Shown piece by piece: positions 10,871-22,248 of a stretch of DNA of 64,000 nucleotides. The position numbers and the translations under genes are program-made. The notes beneath the pieces are model-generated. The model saw nothing but the letters and a program-made list of their open reading frames with translations, ran no database searches and was not told where the DNA came from. How positions within the stretch are numbered: position 1 is the stretch's first letter; the number at the start of each line of letters is the position of its first letter. The stretch comes from Bathymodiolus brooksi (lineage: Eukaryota > Mollusca > Bivalvia > Mytilida > Modiolidae). Location of the stretch: NCBI GenBank assembly GCA_963680875.1, contig OY804585.1, forward strand, positions 45,925,414 to 45,989,413, written 5' to 3'.

Positions 10871-12414
10871 ATACATTTTTTTAATGATAATTCGATTTTT
10901 TAAATATCCTACCGTGACATCTGCTCGGTCATGTAATAAAGTCAATCACTTGTTTTGATTTACAATTCTCGCGCAGCACGAGACCAATGACGTCATTTTG
11001 TATATTCATAGCGTACATAAACACTGATGGAATACTTTTCAACGTCAAAATTACAAGATGAGATTAAAACAGAGAAGTTTGAATTGAATAAATTCCATGC
11101 AAGTAAAAAAGATCCTTTTTACTAATGTCTTTTTTCCCTGATCATTATGCTTGTTAAATATGTTTCCATCGATGGTATTCCCCAAGCATTTGTATTTTTC
11201 CGGTTTGTTGACATAATCGACATCACAGTTCATGACCGTTTCTGGAATGTAGGCCAAGCAAATTGTATTTTAAAATACTTTGAAAATATGATGATTGATC
11301 ATTCGGATTCCACCATTTTCTAGAAAATGGCCGATTTTACCGGGAAAATACATGCAAGTGCTCTCCATTAGTCACAAAATGGCAGATTATTTTGCATTTC
11401 CACTGCTGCTTTAATAACAAATATACCCCTTATTTCTTGGGGTAATGAAATGAAATTCACAGAGAAGATAGAAAAAGAATTAATTTAACAGCAATAATCA
11501 AAATTTATAGCATAAATTGAACAGAGAATTAAATTAAACCAGACAGAAAAATGAGATTGTCTGGGTAAAAAAAACCTGTCATTATTACAAATAGCATCAA
11601 CAAAACTGTATTGTTACCACTCTGTGATAATACATGTGATTAAAATAAATTGAAATCAGTCATTAATTGTTTTACCAAAATATGTTGGTCTAATAGATTG
11701 TATTGACAAAAGCAAAAACAACAAATTCACTGGATTAAATACTTTTCATGTGGGTAAGCAAGTTTAATATTTGCATCAAATAATTAATTTTTAATACTTC
11801 AATTTCAAACTATTTAAAAAAAACATCTTTTGAAATTTTTCAGACAAATCAATTACACTGAAAAAGCTAAAATACTGTACTTTCTTAATCTGGTTTACTT
11901 TTTAAGTTTGGTTGGCCTATGACAAAATCATGCGCTTTATTGAACTTTGATCGACTTTATGTGACGTCATGCGACGCCATTTGGTAAATGGAGGGTAATC
12001 AAATATGTGTCAGTATGTAATTATTATCGATCTTTTTTCCATGGAACTTTACACATGTGAGCAAGAATAGATGAGGAACATAATTAAAAAGAAAAAAATG
12101 TTTACTTTTCAAACATGAAAAAAATAATCAAACATTATCCAATGACTGACCGACTTATTGTCAGAGGAGGATACATTAATTTTGATTAATTATAGCCCAT
12201 CTTGCATGTCTGTCGGTTACAGTACTCCTCACGTACATTACCCGCAACTCAATTCAAGCCGGGTTTGCTTGCCGACAAACTTTCAGAAGTTCAAAGGATA
12301 AGTCGAATTGAAGAATAATGAAGAAAAGAACCCCAAACTACTATTTGTGTTGTTTTATGTGTTATTTATAACAATACTATGATTTTGAATACAAAAATAA
12401 TTTTTTTTTAAGAA
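10871..12414. other. AT-rich stretch, no gene seen
   Basis: Includes the continuation of LINE-flanking DNA and segments with occasional CG-containing words (for example 11940-12000). No frame or exon could be supported. Confidence 0.5.
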
Positions 12415-13490
12415 CTAGAGGCTCCCAGGAGCCTGTAATCGCTCACCTGGTTTTCAATTTGACATCGAAAGTTGATAGAAAATGGGGGTGTTACACATAA
12501 TTTTGAAAGCGGGCCACCCAAAGTTCATTTCAACTCAAATTTCTGAGCAAAAGATTTTGATGTGATTTTTATCTCATAATATTCCTAAACGTAATAATCT
12601 GGCTGAAAAAATCTCACAGAAAAACCCAGAAGATATGTTAAACTACTCATTAAAATAGCTGCAGTTAAAATTTGAGTTTATTTTGATTTGTAATAAAGCG
12701 GAAATTGACAACTAAAGAAATTTATATTTTTAGTAACAGCAGCCATATTGAATGGAGGGCGGAGCTGTCGGACACAATGTTGAAAGGGGACCACCCAAGG
12801 ACCATCCCAGCCAAATTTGCTATAATTTGGTTCAGCAGTTTCAGAGGAGAAGATTTAAATGTGATCTTTTATCAAAATATGTCTAATTTGCATAATCACT
12901 ATAATTCGGTTGAAAGACAAATTTCACAGAAAAACCCAGAATATATGTTAATCTACTCATTATCATGTAGCTGCAGTTAAAATATGAGCTCATTTTGATT
13001 TATAATAAAGCAGCAATGGACAATTGAAGAAATTTTTATTTTTCGTAACAGCAGCCATCTTGAATGGAGGGTGGAGCTGTCGGACATAATTTTGAAATGG
13101 GACTAACCAAGGACTATCCCTGCCAGGTTTGGTTTAATTTGGTTCAGCAGTTTCAGAGGAAAAGATTTAAATGTGATCTTTCATGCCTAATTTGCATAAT
13201 CGGTATAAATCGGCTGAAAGAAAAATTTCACAGAAAAGCCCGGAATATATATATATGTTAAACTACTAAACTACTCATTGCAATGTAGCTGCAGTTAAAA
13301 TTTGAGCTCATTTTGGTTTATACTAAAGCAGCAATGGACAATTGAAGAACTTTCTATTTTTAGTAACAGCAGCCATCTTGAATGGAGGGCGGGGCTGTCG
13401 GACACAATTTTGAAAGGGACCCACCGAAGGACTATCCCTGCCAGGTTTGGTTTAATTTGGTTCTGCGGTTTCAGAGGAGAAGATTTAAAT
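12415..13490 (+). mobile_element. Tandem-core element, family A, 3' end lost to the DIRS insertion
   Basis: The left end CTAGAGGCTCCCAGGAGCC, followed by TGTAATCGCTCACCTGG, opens three units of about 310 bp, each with GGAGGGCGGAGCTGTCGGAC and GGTTCAGCAGTTTCAGAGG. The same family occurs complete at 27980-30428. Here the core stops after AGGAGAAGATTTAAATG, where the homologous copy continues TGATCTTTTATC; that is where the DIRS element begins. Small frames in the units are chance readings. Confidence 0.75.
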
Positions 13491-13593
13491 GTTTTGTTTG
13501 TATATTATATTTATGTTGTGACACAATTTTACTGTAATTTCAGGTAATTTACAGTATATTTATTTATTATTTTTTGTTCAAATTGTAAAAATT

Positions 13594-15316
13594 ATGGAAT
13601 TGAACCCGTTCAAATCCATCACAGGCAGTGACACTTTTTGGGATGGTTCTATGCCTAACCCTCTGAGTGTGGGAATTCCGACCTCCGTTTCCCAGACTAC
13701 TCCTGAGACTTCGGTAGCAGGACTGAGAAATCACCTAACCTCGGACCTGGTTCCGAATAGGTCAGTTACTAGGGTTGGAATTCCCATTGTATCTTCAGTG
13801 ACCCACACTTTTTCTCGTCCTGTTGATACGGTTGTGTCTAATGTCACTGCTCCATCTTTTTTAATGGGTTTGAATGCTATGCAGCATAGACCTCCAATTT
13901 CGTCATTACAACCTTCCAATAGGTTCCAAGGTTGGCCTTGTCCTCCTTGGACACCTCAGTTCCAAGCTCAACCTGGTTTTCCTTGTGACCCTTCCTATCC
14001 TTGGTCAATTTTTCCTGGTAATCCTTCCAGTAACCCCAGGTTGCCTTCTGATACTTCCTCTTCTCAGACTTCACTAGCCAGAGAAGTAAGAGAAACCTTA
14101 GAGGAGTTTAAGAAGTCACTTATTTCTGATCTGAAGGTTATCTCGGATAGGTTGTATACTTTGGAGTCTCGATCAGGTGCCCCGTTAGAGCCTTCTTCTC
14201 CTAACCAGTGTCAGAAAGAAGAAGATGACACTCTATCTATGGCCCCAGGGAGTCAGGAGGCTTCTTTTCTCACTGTAGAGGAGGAAGCTGTTCCTACTAC
14301 TTCTGTTTTGAATAAACTGTTTCTTCCACTCTGAACAGAGCTGGTACTCACGAGGAAGGTAATTCTGGTGAATCCGAGTATGAGGAGTTTCCGGCTTCTA
14401 GGGATCAGCTAAAGGCTAGGGTTTATTCTTTCCTCAGAGAAAAATCCCATGTTCCTTTTGCTTCCCCTTCTAGGATCCAAAAAACTTTATCCGCGATTTG
14501 AGACATCGTGTGGTTTGTCTCAGGAACTTTCCTCTTCTTACAAGTCTTTTCCCGAATCTAAGCATGTTTCCACAGCTCTTCAAGTGATTCAGGATAGTTT
14601 GGCTTCACCTGCAGGCTCTTCTAGTAACAGTACTGGAAAATTTCCTGGTTTTGGTCCCTCTTCTTTTCCAGGCAGGTTTAGAAGTAAGGATTTCGAGATA
14701 CACAATTCGTCTATTGGAATGTCAGCTCCTACTTGTGATAAAACTATGGCTTCCCTTCTAGGCTCTAAGTCAGATGGGTTAAGACTTACACAATCTCTTT
14801 GGTCTAAGTGAGAGAACCTTCTTAGGAGCACCTCTCATGCACTGGGTACAGCTGAACACTTTCTGTCGGCAGCTGGGTCTTTACTTCAGGAGAGAGGGGA
14901 TGATTTTTCGGAGCTTAAGTCCTTCTTACTCCAAACTGACCAATTTATTGGTATCTCTCAACTTCTTCTTATGGGCACTCTCGGTAATTTCACACTTTCT
15001 AAAAGAAGTGAAATTTTAGAGAAATCCTCGGTCAATGGATCTTTAAAAGACTCTTTGCTGTCTTCTCCTTTGTCGGACAAGATCTTTGGCTTGTCTGTCC
15101 AGGAGGTTCAGGAGGAGATGAAGAAACTTCCACAGCCTGTCAAAGTTAACGTTCAGATACTAATGACAAACGTTCTGTGGTAACTAATCCTCCTTCTGGT
15201 TCTACCCATACGTTTCCCAAGAAGAGGAAAGTTGACCCACCAATTACCTCTTCTGCTTCCAAACCCAATTTTTCTCACAAGAAAAAATGGGCCAAGAAGA
15301 CAGGGAATCGTAAATA
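13594..15316 (+). pseudogene. DIRS gag-like ORF, frameshifted
   Basis: An ATG at 13594 opens 246 codons of Pro/Ser/Thr-rich sequence ending in a predicted helix (EVRETLEEFKKSLISDLKVI). Coding-like sequence then continues in other frames: EEFPASRDQLKARVYSFLRE near 14380-14440, ALGTAEHFLSAAGSLLQERG near 14840-14900, and SGSTHTFPKKRKVDPP near 15196-15243. At least three frameshifts and one stop separate them. The PKKRKV string is a classical monopartite nuclear import signal just before the gag stop at about 15316. Gag proteins of this group are poorly conserved, so the call relies largely on position. Confidence 0.6.
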
Positions 15317-15369
15317 GGACGTTGCCCCCTCGTTTATTACTGACACCTCCCAAGAGGGAGGAACAGTTT

Positions 15370-17313
15370 TCTGTTCTGTTCCCCTCTATTCCTGTAGAAG
15401 GGAGACTTGCTCACTTTCTGAGTCAGTGGGAGAAAATTACCACGGACTCGTGGGTTCTGTCAGTAATTCGGGGGGACTTCATCTTCAGTTTATGAGGTCA
15501 CCTCCACTGTCAGAGATTCCCATCTCTTTGTCTCACACGTCAGACAAAGAGAAGCGGATTCTTCTGTCGGAGGAAGTTCAGTCTTTGATCTTGAAAGGAG
15601 CAATAGAGAAGGTTCAGGATCCTTTTCAATCTCCAGGTTTTTACTCCTGTCTTTTCTTAGTTCCCAAGAAAACTGGGGGTATGAGACCAGTTATAGATCT
15701 TTCTATCCTGAATACGTTTCTCTTGGTACCCCATTTCAAAATGGAAACCAATCGTTCCATCATATCTTGTATCCACCCTGGTATGTGGACAACAAGCCTC
15801 GATCTCATGGATGCGTACTTTCACATCCCTATTGCTCCTCCCTTCAGAAAATTTCTTCGTTTTGTTTGGGACAATACAGTATACCAATTTCGAACACTCC
15901 CATTCGGGATCTCAACGGCTCCCCTAGTCTTCACAAGAGTATTTCAAACAGTAATAGCTCATGATCATCTACACACACTGTCTATTCAGATTCATTCCTA
16001 TCTAGACGATTCTCTGATCAAGGATTTCGATCAACAAACTCTTGTTTCCCAAACGGAAATGGTAATTCAGCTTTTTCTAAATCTGGGTTTTTTTATATCT
16101 TGGAAGAAGTCGGAGTTGACTCCTTCTCAGAATTTTCTGTTTCTAGGAGAACACTACAGAACAGACCTGGGTCTCATTTTTCCACCAGAGGAAAAATTGG
16201 TATCCCTCTGTCAGAGAATTCTGTTGTTCCAAAACTCTCAGTTCGTAACAGCCAGACAGTATTCTCAACTGCTAGGTTTCCTTAACTCACTCGCGGCCCC
16301 TACAGTTTTATCTTCTTCAACACTGGCTTCCAGCCTCTCAAGACTGGGAAGCAAAGATCACTCTTCTTCCTTCACTGTTACCTCACCTACAGTGGTGGAT
16401 AAACAGGGAGAATGTGATGTCAGTACCAGTTCCTACCCTAACTCTCTACACAGATGCTTCCAACCTGGGTTGGGGAGCTTATCTAGAGGGAAGTTGGGCC
16501 TTAGGGTTGTGGTCTCCTCTACAACAGAAGGAACACATCAACCTGTTGGAGATGAAAGCAGTTCATCTGGCATTGTCTCATTTCAGAACAACTCTCCATC
16601 TCCATTCTCTGATTCTGGCAACAGTAGATTATCTGAAAAACCAGGGAGACACTCATTGTTTCAACCTGTATTCTCTTTGCAAGGAGATTCTCCTTCTTTG
16701 CTCGGAACTTCAGATTCAACTGGTAGTGAGGCATATTCCGGGTCATCTCAATGTACTAGCAGACACACTGTCACGTTCTCTAACACCAGTGAACACGGAA
16801 TGGGAATTACTACAAGTAATTTTCAATGCCATCAGTCTTCTCTGGGGTCGTCCTCATCGGGATCTGTTTGCTACGTCTCTGAGCCACAAGCTGGATACTT
16901 TCGTTTCTCCAGTTCCAGATCCTCTAGCATACGCTGTCGACGCAATGTCAATCTCTTGGAAAGGAATGTTCACTTACGCTTTCCCTCACTTCAGGTTTCT
17001 TTCCCAAGTCCTTCAAAAGGTGGCTCGGAAATCTTGCAAGATCATTCTTATTGCACCGGCTTGGCCAAAACAAGCCTGGTTCACAGATCTGCTGCGTCTC
17101 TCGTGTGCAAGATCACTTCTTCTTCCTCTCAGAGTGAATATACTGTCTCAGCTGAAAGGAAGAATAATGCATCCAAATCCAGAGAATCTGCATCTGCACG
17201 CATGGTTACTCTCCGGAAGGGAATCTGACAGAAAGGTTTTTCTGTCAGAGCAACAAACTACATCTCTAAGGCTGTCCGACAGTTTACGATGCAAAGTGGT
17301 CAATCTTCGTTAA
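15370..17313 (+). pseudogene. DIRS pol: reverse transcriptase and RNase H
   Basis: Coding starts upstream of the first in-frame Met (GRLAHFLSQWEKITTDSWVL, frame of 15232) and shifts near 15490 into the 15426 frame. There the RT has FLVPKKTGGMRPVIDLSILN (residues 77-96), motif A LDLMDAYFHIPI (Asp126 and Asp129), motif B LPFGISTAPLVFTR and the catalytic YLDD (192-195). Near 16300 it shifts again to the frame of 16414 (FYLLQHWLPASQDWEAKI). There RNase H follows with LYTDASNLGWGAYLEG (catalytic Asp14 of the 16414 frame), LLEMKAVHLALSHF and LADTLSR. The downstream block PHRDLFATSLSHKLDTFVSP and ILIAPAWPKQAWF is the conserved spacer of DIRS pol. The long 600-codon frame beyond 16300 is a shadow. 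Confidence 0.85.
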
Positions 17314-17594
17314 TTGGTGTGTTGGACGGGAAATTGATCCTATCAAAGTCTCTGTACAACAACTAGCAGATTTTTTTGTACATCTTTTTGAAGATAAAGG
17401 TCTCTTACCATCTACCACTAAAGGTTACAGATATAGTATTACTCGCACTTTAACTATTTCTGATGGAACTGATTTCAGCAATAATGATTGTTTATCATTA
17501 TTGATTAGAAATGTTGTACTTGAGAGACCTAAGCATAAAAGACTGGTTCCTCAGTGGGATTTAGGATTGGTACTTTCGGCTCTTAAGTCACCAC
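17284..17594 (+). pseudogene. DIRS tyrosine recombinase, N-terminal part only
   Basis: In the frame starting near 17287 the sequence reads VYDAKWSIFVNWCVGREIDP, then VQQLADFFVHLFEDKGLLPS, TTKGYRYSITRTL and VLERPKHKRLVPQWDLGLVL. This is the SAM-like core-binding region of a DIRS tyrosine recombinase. The catalytic domain with the R-H-R-Y residues is absent because the sequence breaks at 17594 and a hairpin follows. Confidence 0.7.
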
Positions 17595-17660
17595 CATGTG
17601 TCGACCCTATATAGATACTAATAACGTGGATTATTAGTATCTATATAGGGTTGACACATG
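17595..17660. repeat. 66-bp near-perfect hairpin at the DIRS breakpoint
   Basis: CATGTGTCGACCCTATATAG at the left is mirrored by CTATATAGGGTTGACACATG at the right around ATAACGTGGATTAT, giving a stem of almost 30 bp with one mismatch. It replaces the rest of the recombinase gene. Confidence 0.85.
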
Positions 17661-18315
17661 CAATTTGATGTTGACACGAACAAGTTAAAATAAGGAAAAA
17701 AGAGATGAAATAATAAAGAAATAAAGAAATTTTATTGAAAATAAATTTGTAAACAGAAAGTTAGAAAAAGGGGGGTGGTAAGTCCGTGCCGCGAGCGTCT
17801 GTGGACGGAGTTAGTAGAAAACAAGCTATAGTGTTGCATAAACGTGTAAGTTTTATCTCCCATATCCTGTTTTCCAATCAAATGCTCGAAGGACATAATC
17901 AGCAATTTACATGTACACAAAAAGGAAAAGACCTGCTGATTGTCAAAGAGAGACAAAATATTACAAAAAGAGCAATAAATATTAATGCTGTTCCGTAATT
18001 GAACAAACAATATGCTACTTGTATATCATTTGAACTAAGTTACACATATCTTTTATAACTTTACCAACAGTGTTAAACACGATGTTCATCTTTCCTCACA
18101 TATATATACAAAATAGATAAACAAATGGCGGGTTAATTAACTACACATGCATTTATGGTAGAATACCAAAAAAAAATGCTTAATTGTGTAAAATGTCCAC
18201 CAGAATATATATGTAATCTTTTCACTACGATGTTCAAATAATACAAATTATTCCGAATAATATTGGATATGAACCATAGTAAGTTCATAACCACCAACTG
18301 CGTTAGTGGAGATCT
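17661..18315. other. Unassigned sequence
   Basis: An A-rich segment, a short CG-containing stretch (GTGCCGCGAGCGTCTGTGGA near 17789) and AT-rich DNA. I could not support a gene or repeat family. Confidence 0.4.
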
Positions 18316-18650
18316 CCATTAGCTTAGTTGGTAGAGCGGTGGTGAGATGTCATAGAATCTAATCCCATCCGGGACATTGCATTTTTCGGATATAAAATAC
18401 CCTCTAGATCTCAGTACTGCTACACGAACATGCTAACCCTTCCGGACACCTTAGTTCACCCCGCTTTTTAGTGCGGTTCATATTGCTCGATATTTGGTTT
18501 TATGTGTAGTGTTTTGAAGATTATTGTTTGTCCTTTTGTCTTTCTTTCTTTTTGTCGTTGTATTGTCTGTCCTTCTTTCGCGTAACGGTTTCTGATTACC
18601 CTTCGATATCTTAAAACCTTTCGTAGTGGTACGAATACCCTGGAGAGAAA
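18316..18650 (+). repeat. tRNA-like head and shared bivalve-type tail repeat
   Basis: CATTAGCTTAGTTGGTAGAG at 18317-18336 is an excellent tRNA D-arm/A-box match, but the following sequence does not fold as a tRNA and the B-box region (CTAATCCCATCC) is poor, so this is not called a tRNA gene. From 18410 (CCTTCCGGACACC, CACCCCGCTTTTTAGTGCGG, TTGTTTGTCCTTTTGTC, CTTCGATATCTT) it matches 53125-53350 and, more weakly, 63310-63460. Together these look like a dispersed repeat. Confidence 0.45.
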
Positions 18651-19595
18651 ATATTATCACAGATGCTTACAGTCAACCATTGGACCACCACAGAAAGAAA
18701 CCTTGATTTTTTTGCTGGTGAAAATATAATAAACTTTAAATCTTCCACCTTATTTGTCCTTGTAGAGTTGACGGGTTTGCTTTAATTGGTCTCAGTTTAT
18801 AAATGTTGGTTAGGTCTATCAATTATGCTTTTAAGTAGAGTAATTTACAACAAATTACTTTTGCGGGTGACATGAAATCATATCGACAGTTAATGTTCTT
18901 TTATACAATCAAATCGTTCCTTAAAACACTTCAATATCTTGTCAGTTTGAGACTGGCTGGAATGCCAGCCATGTGTTGATATTTTGTCGCAGTGTTTGAA
19001 GAACATTAATTGTCGAGATTACATTTCAGGTGACCAGAATTATTTATTTCAAAATTTTAAGTTTTGACATTTTTATCGTAATTCCACATTGCCATTATAG
19101 AATTTTAAAAGAAGGAGGGTTTGTACTTTAAAGCCACAATCACTCATTTATTTTGCATTTTTACTGGTGCTAAGACGGAATCATGGTTGTAGAAGATGAA
19201 AATCACTTCTTGTTTTAATTGTCCACTAAGAAATTAATTATTTGTTTAAAACTGAACAAACTTGTCCAGAATTAAAACATTTGGATTATTTTGATAAAAT
19301 AGCAATAATATTGTCATTCAAAAGACCGGTGCCCGTTAAAAAGTCTTGGTCAAAGAGAAAAGCGGACCCGACCTCTCCATTATAATTCATGTTAATTTGC
19401 ATTATATGGGTTTTTTGTAAAATTATTTCCTGTTGTCTTAAATATGTACACTTTGACAAAAGTTAAACGCCACTCGATTTATTTCATAAATATTTTTTTT
19501 TATATCAACTTTCTATAAATGCGATTGCTGTAAAGAATATCTGTACACATAAGCTTTAATTTAATGTGTAACACGTCATCGATCGATATAGTCAA
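18651..19595. other. AT-rich stretch, no feature supported
   Basis: Contains a short inverted arrangement around 18890-19020 (TATCGACAGTTAATGTTCTT near 18890 and AGAACATTAATTGTCGAGAT near 19000), probably an old foldback element. No gene was seen. Confidence 0.4.
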
Positions 19596-19830
19596 GGGGC
19601 CGTCGTGGTCGTGATCATATGGTAGTTGCTACCTGTGTAATCGGTGCCTATCACTGCTAAAGTTGTGAGTTCGAACGCCCGTTCATGGCGAGTTGTACTC
19701 GATACAACATTATGTGATACAGTTTGTCAGTGACTTGCGGCAGGTATCCGGTTTCCTCCACCAATAAAACTGACCACCACGATATAACTGAAATATTGTT
19801 GAAAGTGGTGTTAAACACCATAAACCAACC
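19596..19830 (+). mobile_element. SINE-1 copy, plus strand
   Basis: GGGGCCGTCGTGGTCGTGAT head, A-box-like GGTAGTTGC, B-box-like GAGTTCGAACGCCC, then the shared body (TGTACTCGATACAAC, AGTGACTTGCGGCAG, CACCAATAAAACTGACC, GAAATATTGTTGAAAGTGG) and an AAACCAACC tail. It is almost complete. Confidence 0.85.
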
Positions 19831-19929
19831 AGTCATGTTTAATTAAAACCGGTTTACAAATAATTGGTGTAATACTTGAGTACGCAGTGTGTTTGCAAGT
19901 TGAGGTTGTAGAGTTTTTCGTATCAAGTA

Positions 19930-20272
19930 TGGTTAGGTAAAAATTGACTTTAGCAAAGAGGTGACAAGCTGTTGGCCTATCACAGGCAAGCTTTAGCAAC
20001 AGAAAGGTGACAGGGCAAATGGGGATACACCATTCTGTAACTGATGGTCTTATGAAGCGTTTGCAAGCGAATGGAATGGTTGATGAAGGTCCGCGATCTG
20101 GCAGGCCCCTCAAAACTACACATAGGGAGGAGAGGCGAATAGCCGGTAGTGCCAGGAGAAATCGTTTTACTACTAGTACTTCAGCTTGTATTCCAGATGA
20201 AATGAATTTTGGGGGTCATGTATTTGTAACGAGATTACGTATCTATAATGAGATTTTAATGTTTTTTAATGG

Positions 20273-20276
<4 letters not shown>
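19930..20276 (+). pseudogene. Tc1-like transposase N-terminal relic
   Basis: The frame from 20007 reads MGIHHSVTDGLMKRLQANGM then VDEGPRSGRPLKTTHREERR and RNRFTTSTSA. This is the second helix-turn-helix and the GRP(K/R)xTT hinge of a Tc1-family transposase, which binds the terminal repeats. Upstream, in other frames, pieces of the first helix-turn-helix remain (GRPITGKL-like on 19965-20005). The catalytic DDE domain is missing and the frame runs into unrelated sequence and a trinucleotide repeat. Confidence 0.75.

Positions 20277-20303
<27 letters not shown>
20274..20303 (+). repeat. (TAG)n trinucleotide microsatellite
   Basis: About ten perfect TAG units follow the transposase relic. Confidence 0.95.
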
Positions 20304-20305
<2 letters not shown>

Positions 20306-20416
20306 TGTATCAATTTAGCACTTGTTTCCAACTGTTCTGATGGTATGGTATGGTATATCTATATTTTGTTTTTCATTTATTACCACAACAGAGACATGCA
20401 GGATTAAGATGGAAGG

Positions 20417-20744
20417 AGTGAGTGAGGGAGTGATTGTTGTTAAACGTCAACTCAGCAATTTTTCAGCTATATCATGGCGAGAACAAGTTAATTTTCAATG
20501 AAATGATGACGTGGTCCACTTTCTACTAGACCAACACGCTTAGCTGGATTTTTATAGTGTTAGCTCACTGAAACAACAGTCCGCGGATAGACATGTCGCC
20601 CACTAGGACACATTATCATGATTCGGAGCCAATGGAGAAGCAACAAATACCAATTTTATAGTCTTTGGTTTGACTCAATCAGGGCTCAAACCCACAACCT
20701 ACCGAACTCTACGCGAGCACGCTCTAACCATTACACCACCGATG
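20417..20744 (-). mobile_element. SINE-2, tRNA-derived, with 9-bp target duplication
   Basis: On the minus strand it begins CATCGGTGGTGTAATGGTTA, an A-box-bearing tRNA D-arm, with B-box-like GTGGGTTTGAGCCCTG about 45 bases later, and ends in an (ACTC)n tail (AATCACTCCCTCACTCACTC). GATGGAAGG flanks it at 20408-20416 and 20745-20753. Its 3' part recurs at 52570-52700 and 61384-61460, and its 5' part at 36585-36838. Confidence 0.85.
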
Positions 20745-21111
20745 GATGGAAGGCAAAACATCAACAAAACTTGAAGTAATATTTCTGCTTTTTATTTTAT
20801 TGCCTGCAAAGTATTAACATGATATCACAATTTACTATCATCTACCAGTGGTGTGTTTCTTATATACAATATAATCTGTCTTATGATTGGCTGTCTCCTA
20901 GCAACAATTGTAAAGTCATAACAATTATATCAATAACAACAATTTTTAACAAAGCTACATACAACACCTAGTGTTGAACTGTCTATCAATTAATAGTAAG
21001 AAGCTGTTACTGGGAAGGGGTAGGAGATGAGTCATGACCATATGGACGTCAGATTTCCAGTTGCCTATGCAATGTAAATATCTCTGATAAAGTTGTGTTA
21101 GAGTTTGATTC

Positions 21112-21590
21112 CAGAGCATGGAGGGGTGTACTCTATACAGAGCATGGAGAGGTGTACTCTATACAGAGCATGGAGAGGTGTACTCTATACAGAACATGGA
21201 GAGGTGTACTCTATACAGAACATGGAGAGGTGTACTCTATACAGAACATGGAGAGGTGTACTCTATACAGAGCATGGAGAGGTGTACTCCATAGAACATG
21301 GAGAAGTGTACTCTATACAGAACATGGAGAGGTGTACTCTATACAGAACTGGAGAGGTGTACTCTATACAGAGCATGGAGAGGTGTACTCTATACAGAGC
21401 ATGGAGAGGTGTACTCTATACAGAACATGGAGAGGTGTACTCTATACAGAGCATCGAGAGGTGTACTCTATACAGAACATGGAGAGGTGTACTCTATACA
21501 GAGCATGGAGAGGTGTACTCTATACAAAACATGAAGAGGTGTACTCTCTACAACTCTTAGTGATATAGTTTGTCAGTTGAAGCAGGTCAG
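21112..21590 (+). repeat. 27-bp minisatellite grown inside a SINE-1 copy
   Basis: About 16 copies of GAGCATGGAGAGGTGTACTC followed by TATACAG. The unit corresponds to the SINE-1 segment between B box and body (CTCATGGCGAGGTGTACTCG). The array is preceded by GAGTTTGATTCCAGAGCATG (the B-box region) and followed by CAACTCTTAGTGATATAGTT then TGTCAGT (the SINE-1 body). The unit length is divisible by three, so all plus frames stay open, giving three overlapping false proteins. Confidence 0.85.
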
Positions 21591-21599
21591 GCCAATCAC

Positions 21600-22248
21600 T
21601 AGAACTTGAAGTGATACAATGTTTGATATTATTTATATCAATAAACCGAAATGCAAAAAAATATATATTCAATGTTTGTCAAACATGTATCTTTGTAAAG
21701 ATCAAGGAGAGAATAGATTTCATCTTGAATTCCATAAAAATTGGCATGTGAAAACAGAATTTTCATAAAATAAAAATGTCAATGTTCTGACTCCTGAAAA
21801 AAAGATTCTGGAGTCGTTTTACCCTGCTCTCATGTGTATTGAATACTATTTTATTACCATAATGAGTCTAAATCAGAAGAAATTTAAGATGCTTTTTAAT
21901 TTGTCTGAACCTTGAAAGAATATCCAAAAATATGGTTACATAATATACAAATTTAAAAATAAAAAATCCATTATGTTCAACAAACAATAATCTTTGTCTC
22001 AAGATACAACATACTGCAGTAAATTATCCTACCTATTATAATATAAAGAAAAGAAAATTCCATGTTAAAAAAATTTCCTATAAATCTATTCCTGAAAAAT
22101 ATACAAATTAATACTTACATTGTTTTTCTTTTGAGATTTCATAATTGGTGTAATACAAGATAGAAAGGCCTGTTAGTTTTAACATCAACAAAATCAGTTG
22201 TATACTCTCAACCGCTAGCAACTCTACCAAATGTTTACTTAATCCTTA
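21600..22248. other. AT-rich stretch without features
   Basis: Only A/T-rich sequence and short frames; nothing shared with other parts of the window was noticed. Confidence 0.45.

Larger units (their letters stand above)
13491..17594 (+). mobile_element. Decayed DIRS-type tyrosine-recombinase retrotransposon
   Basis: The order gag, RT, RNase H, spacer domain, tyrosine recombinase, all on the plus strand, and the specific RT/RH sequence identify a DIRS-group element. The left edge is set by comparison with the uninterrupted family A copy. The right side is truncated within the recombinase at about 17594. Base composition is clearly richer in C and T-C-rich codons than the flanks. No complete terminal repeat was identified. 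Confidence 0.85.

Noticed and set aside
16300..17228. Continuation of the 600-codon frame (Ser-rich) past the RT
   Set aside because: The conserved RNase H and spacer domain are in the other frame (16414-17313); the Ser-rich reading is out of frame after a frameshift.
17786..17998. 70-codon frame after the DIRS element
   Set aside because: No recognisable domain, no splice context and no continuation of the recombinase; left unassigned.
18316..18376. Possible tRNA gene
   Set aside because: The D-arm/A-box is excellent, but no acceptor or T-arm pairing and the B box is poor; treated as a repeat head.
21095..21568. Overlapping 151-157-codon repetitive frames
   Set aside because: A 27-bp minisatellite without stops in any plus frame; derived from SINE-1 and with no signal peptide, splice context or domain.
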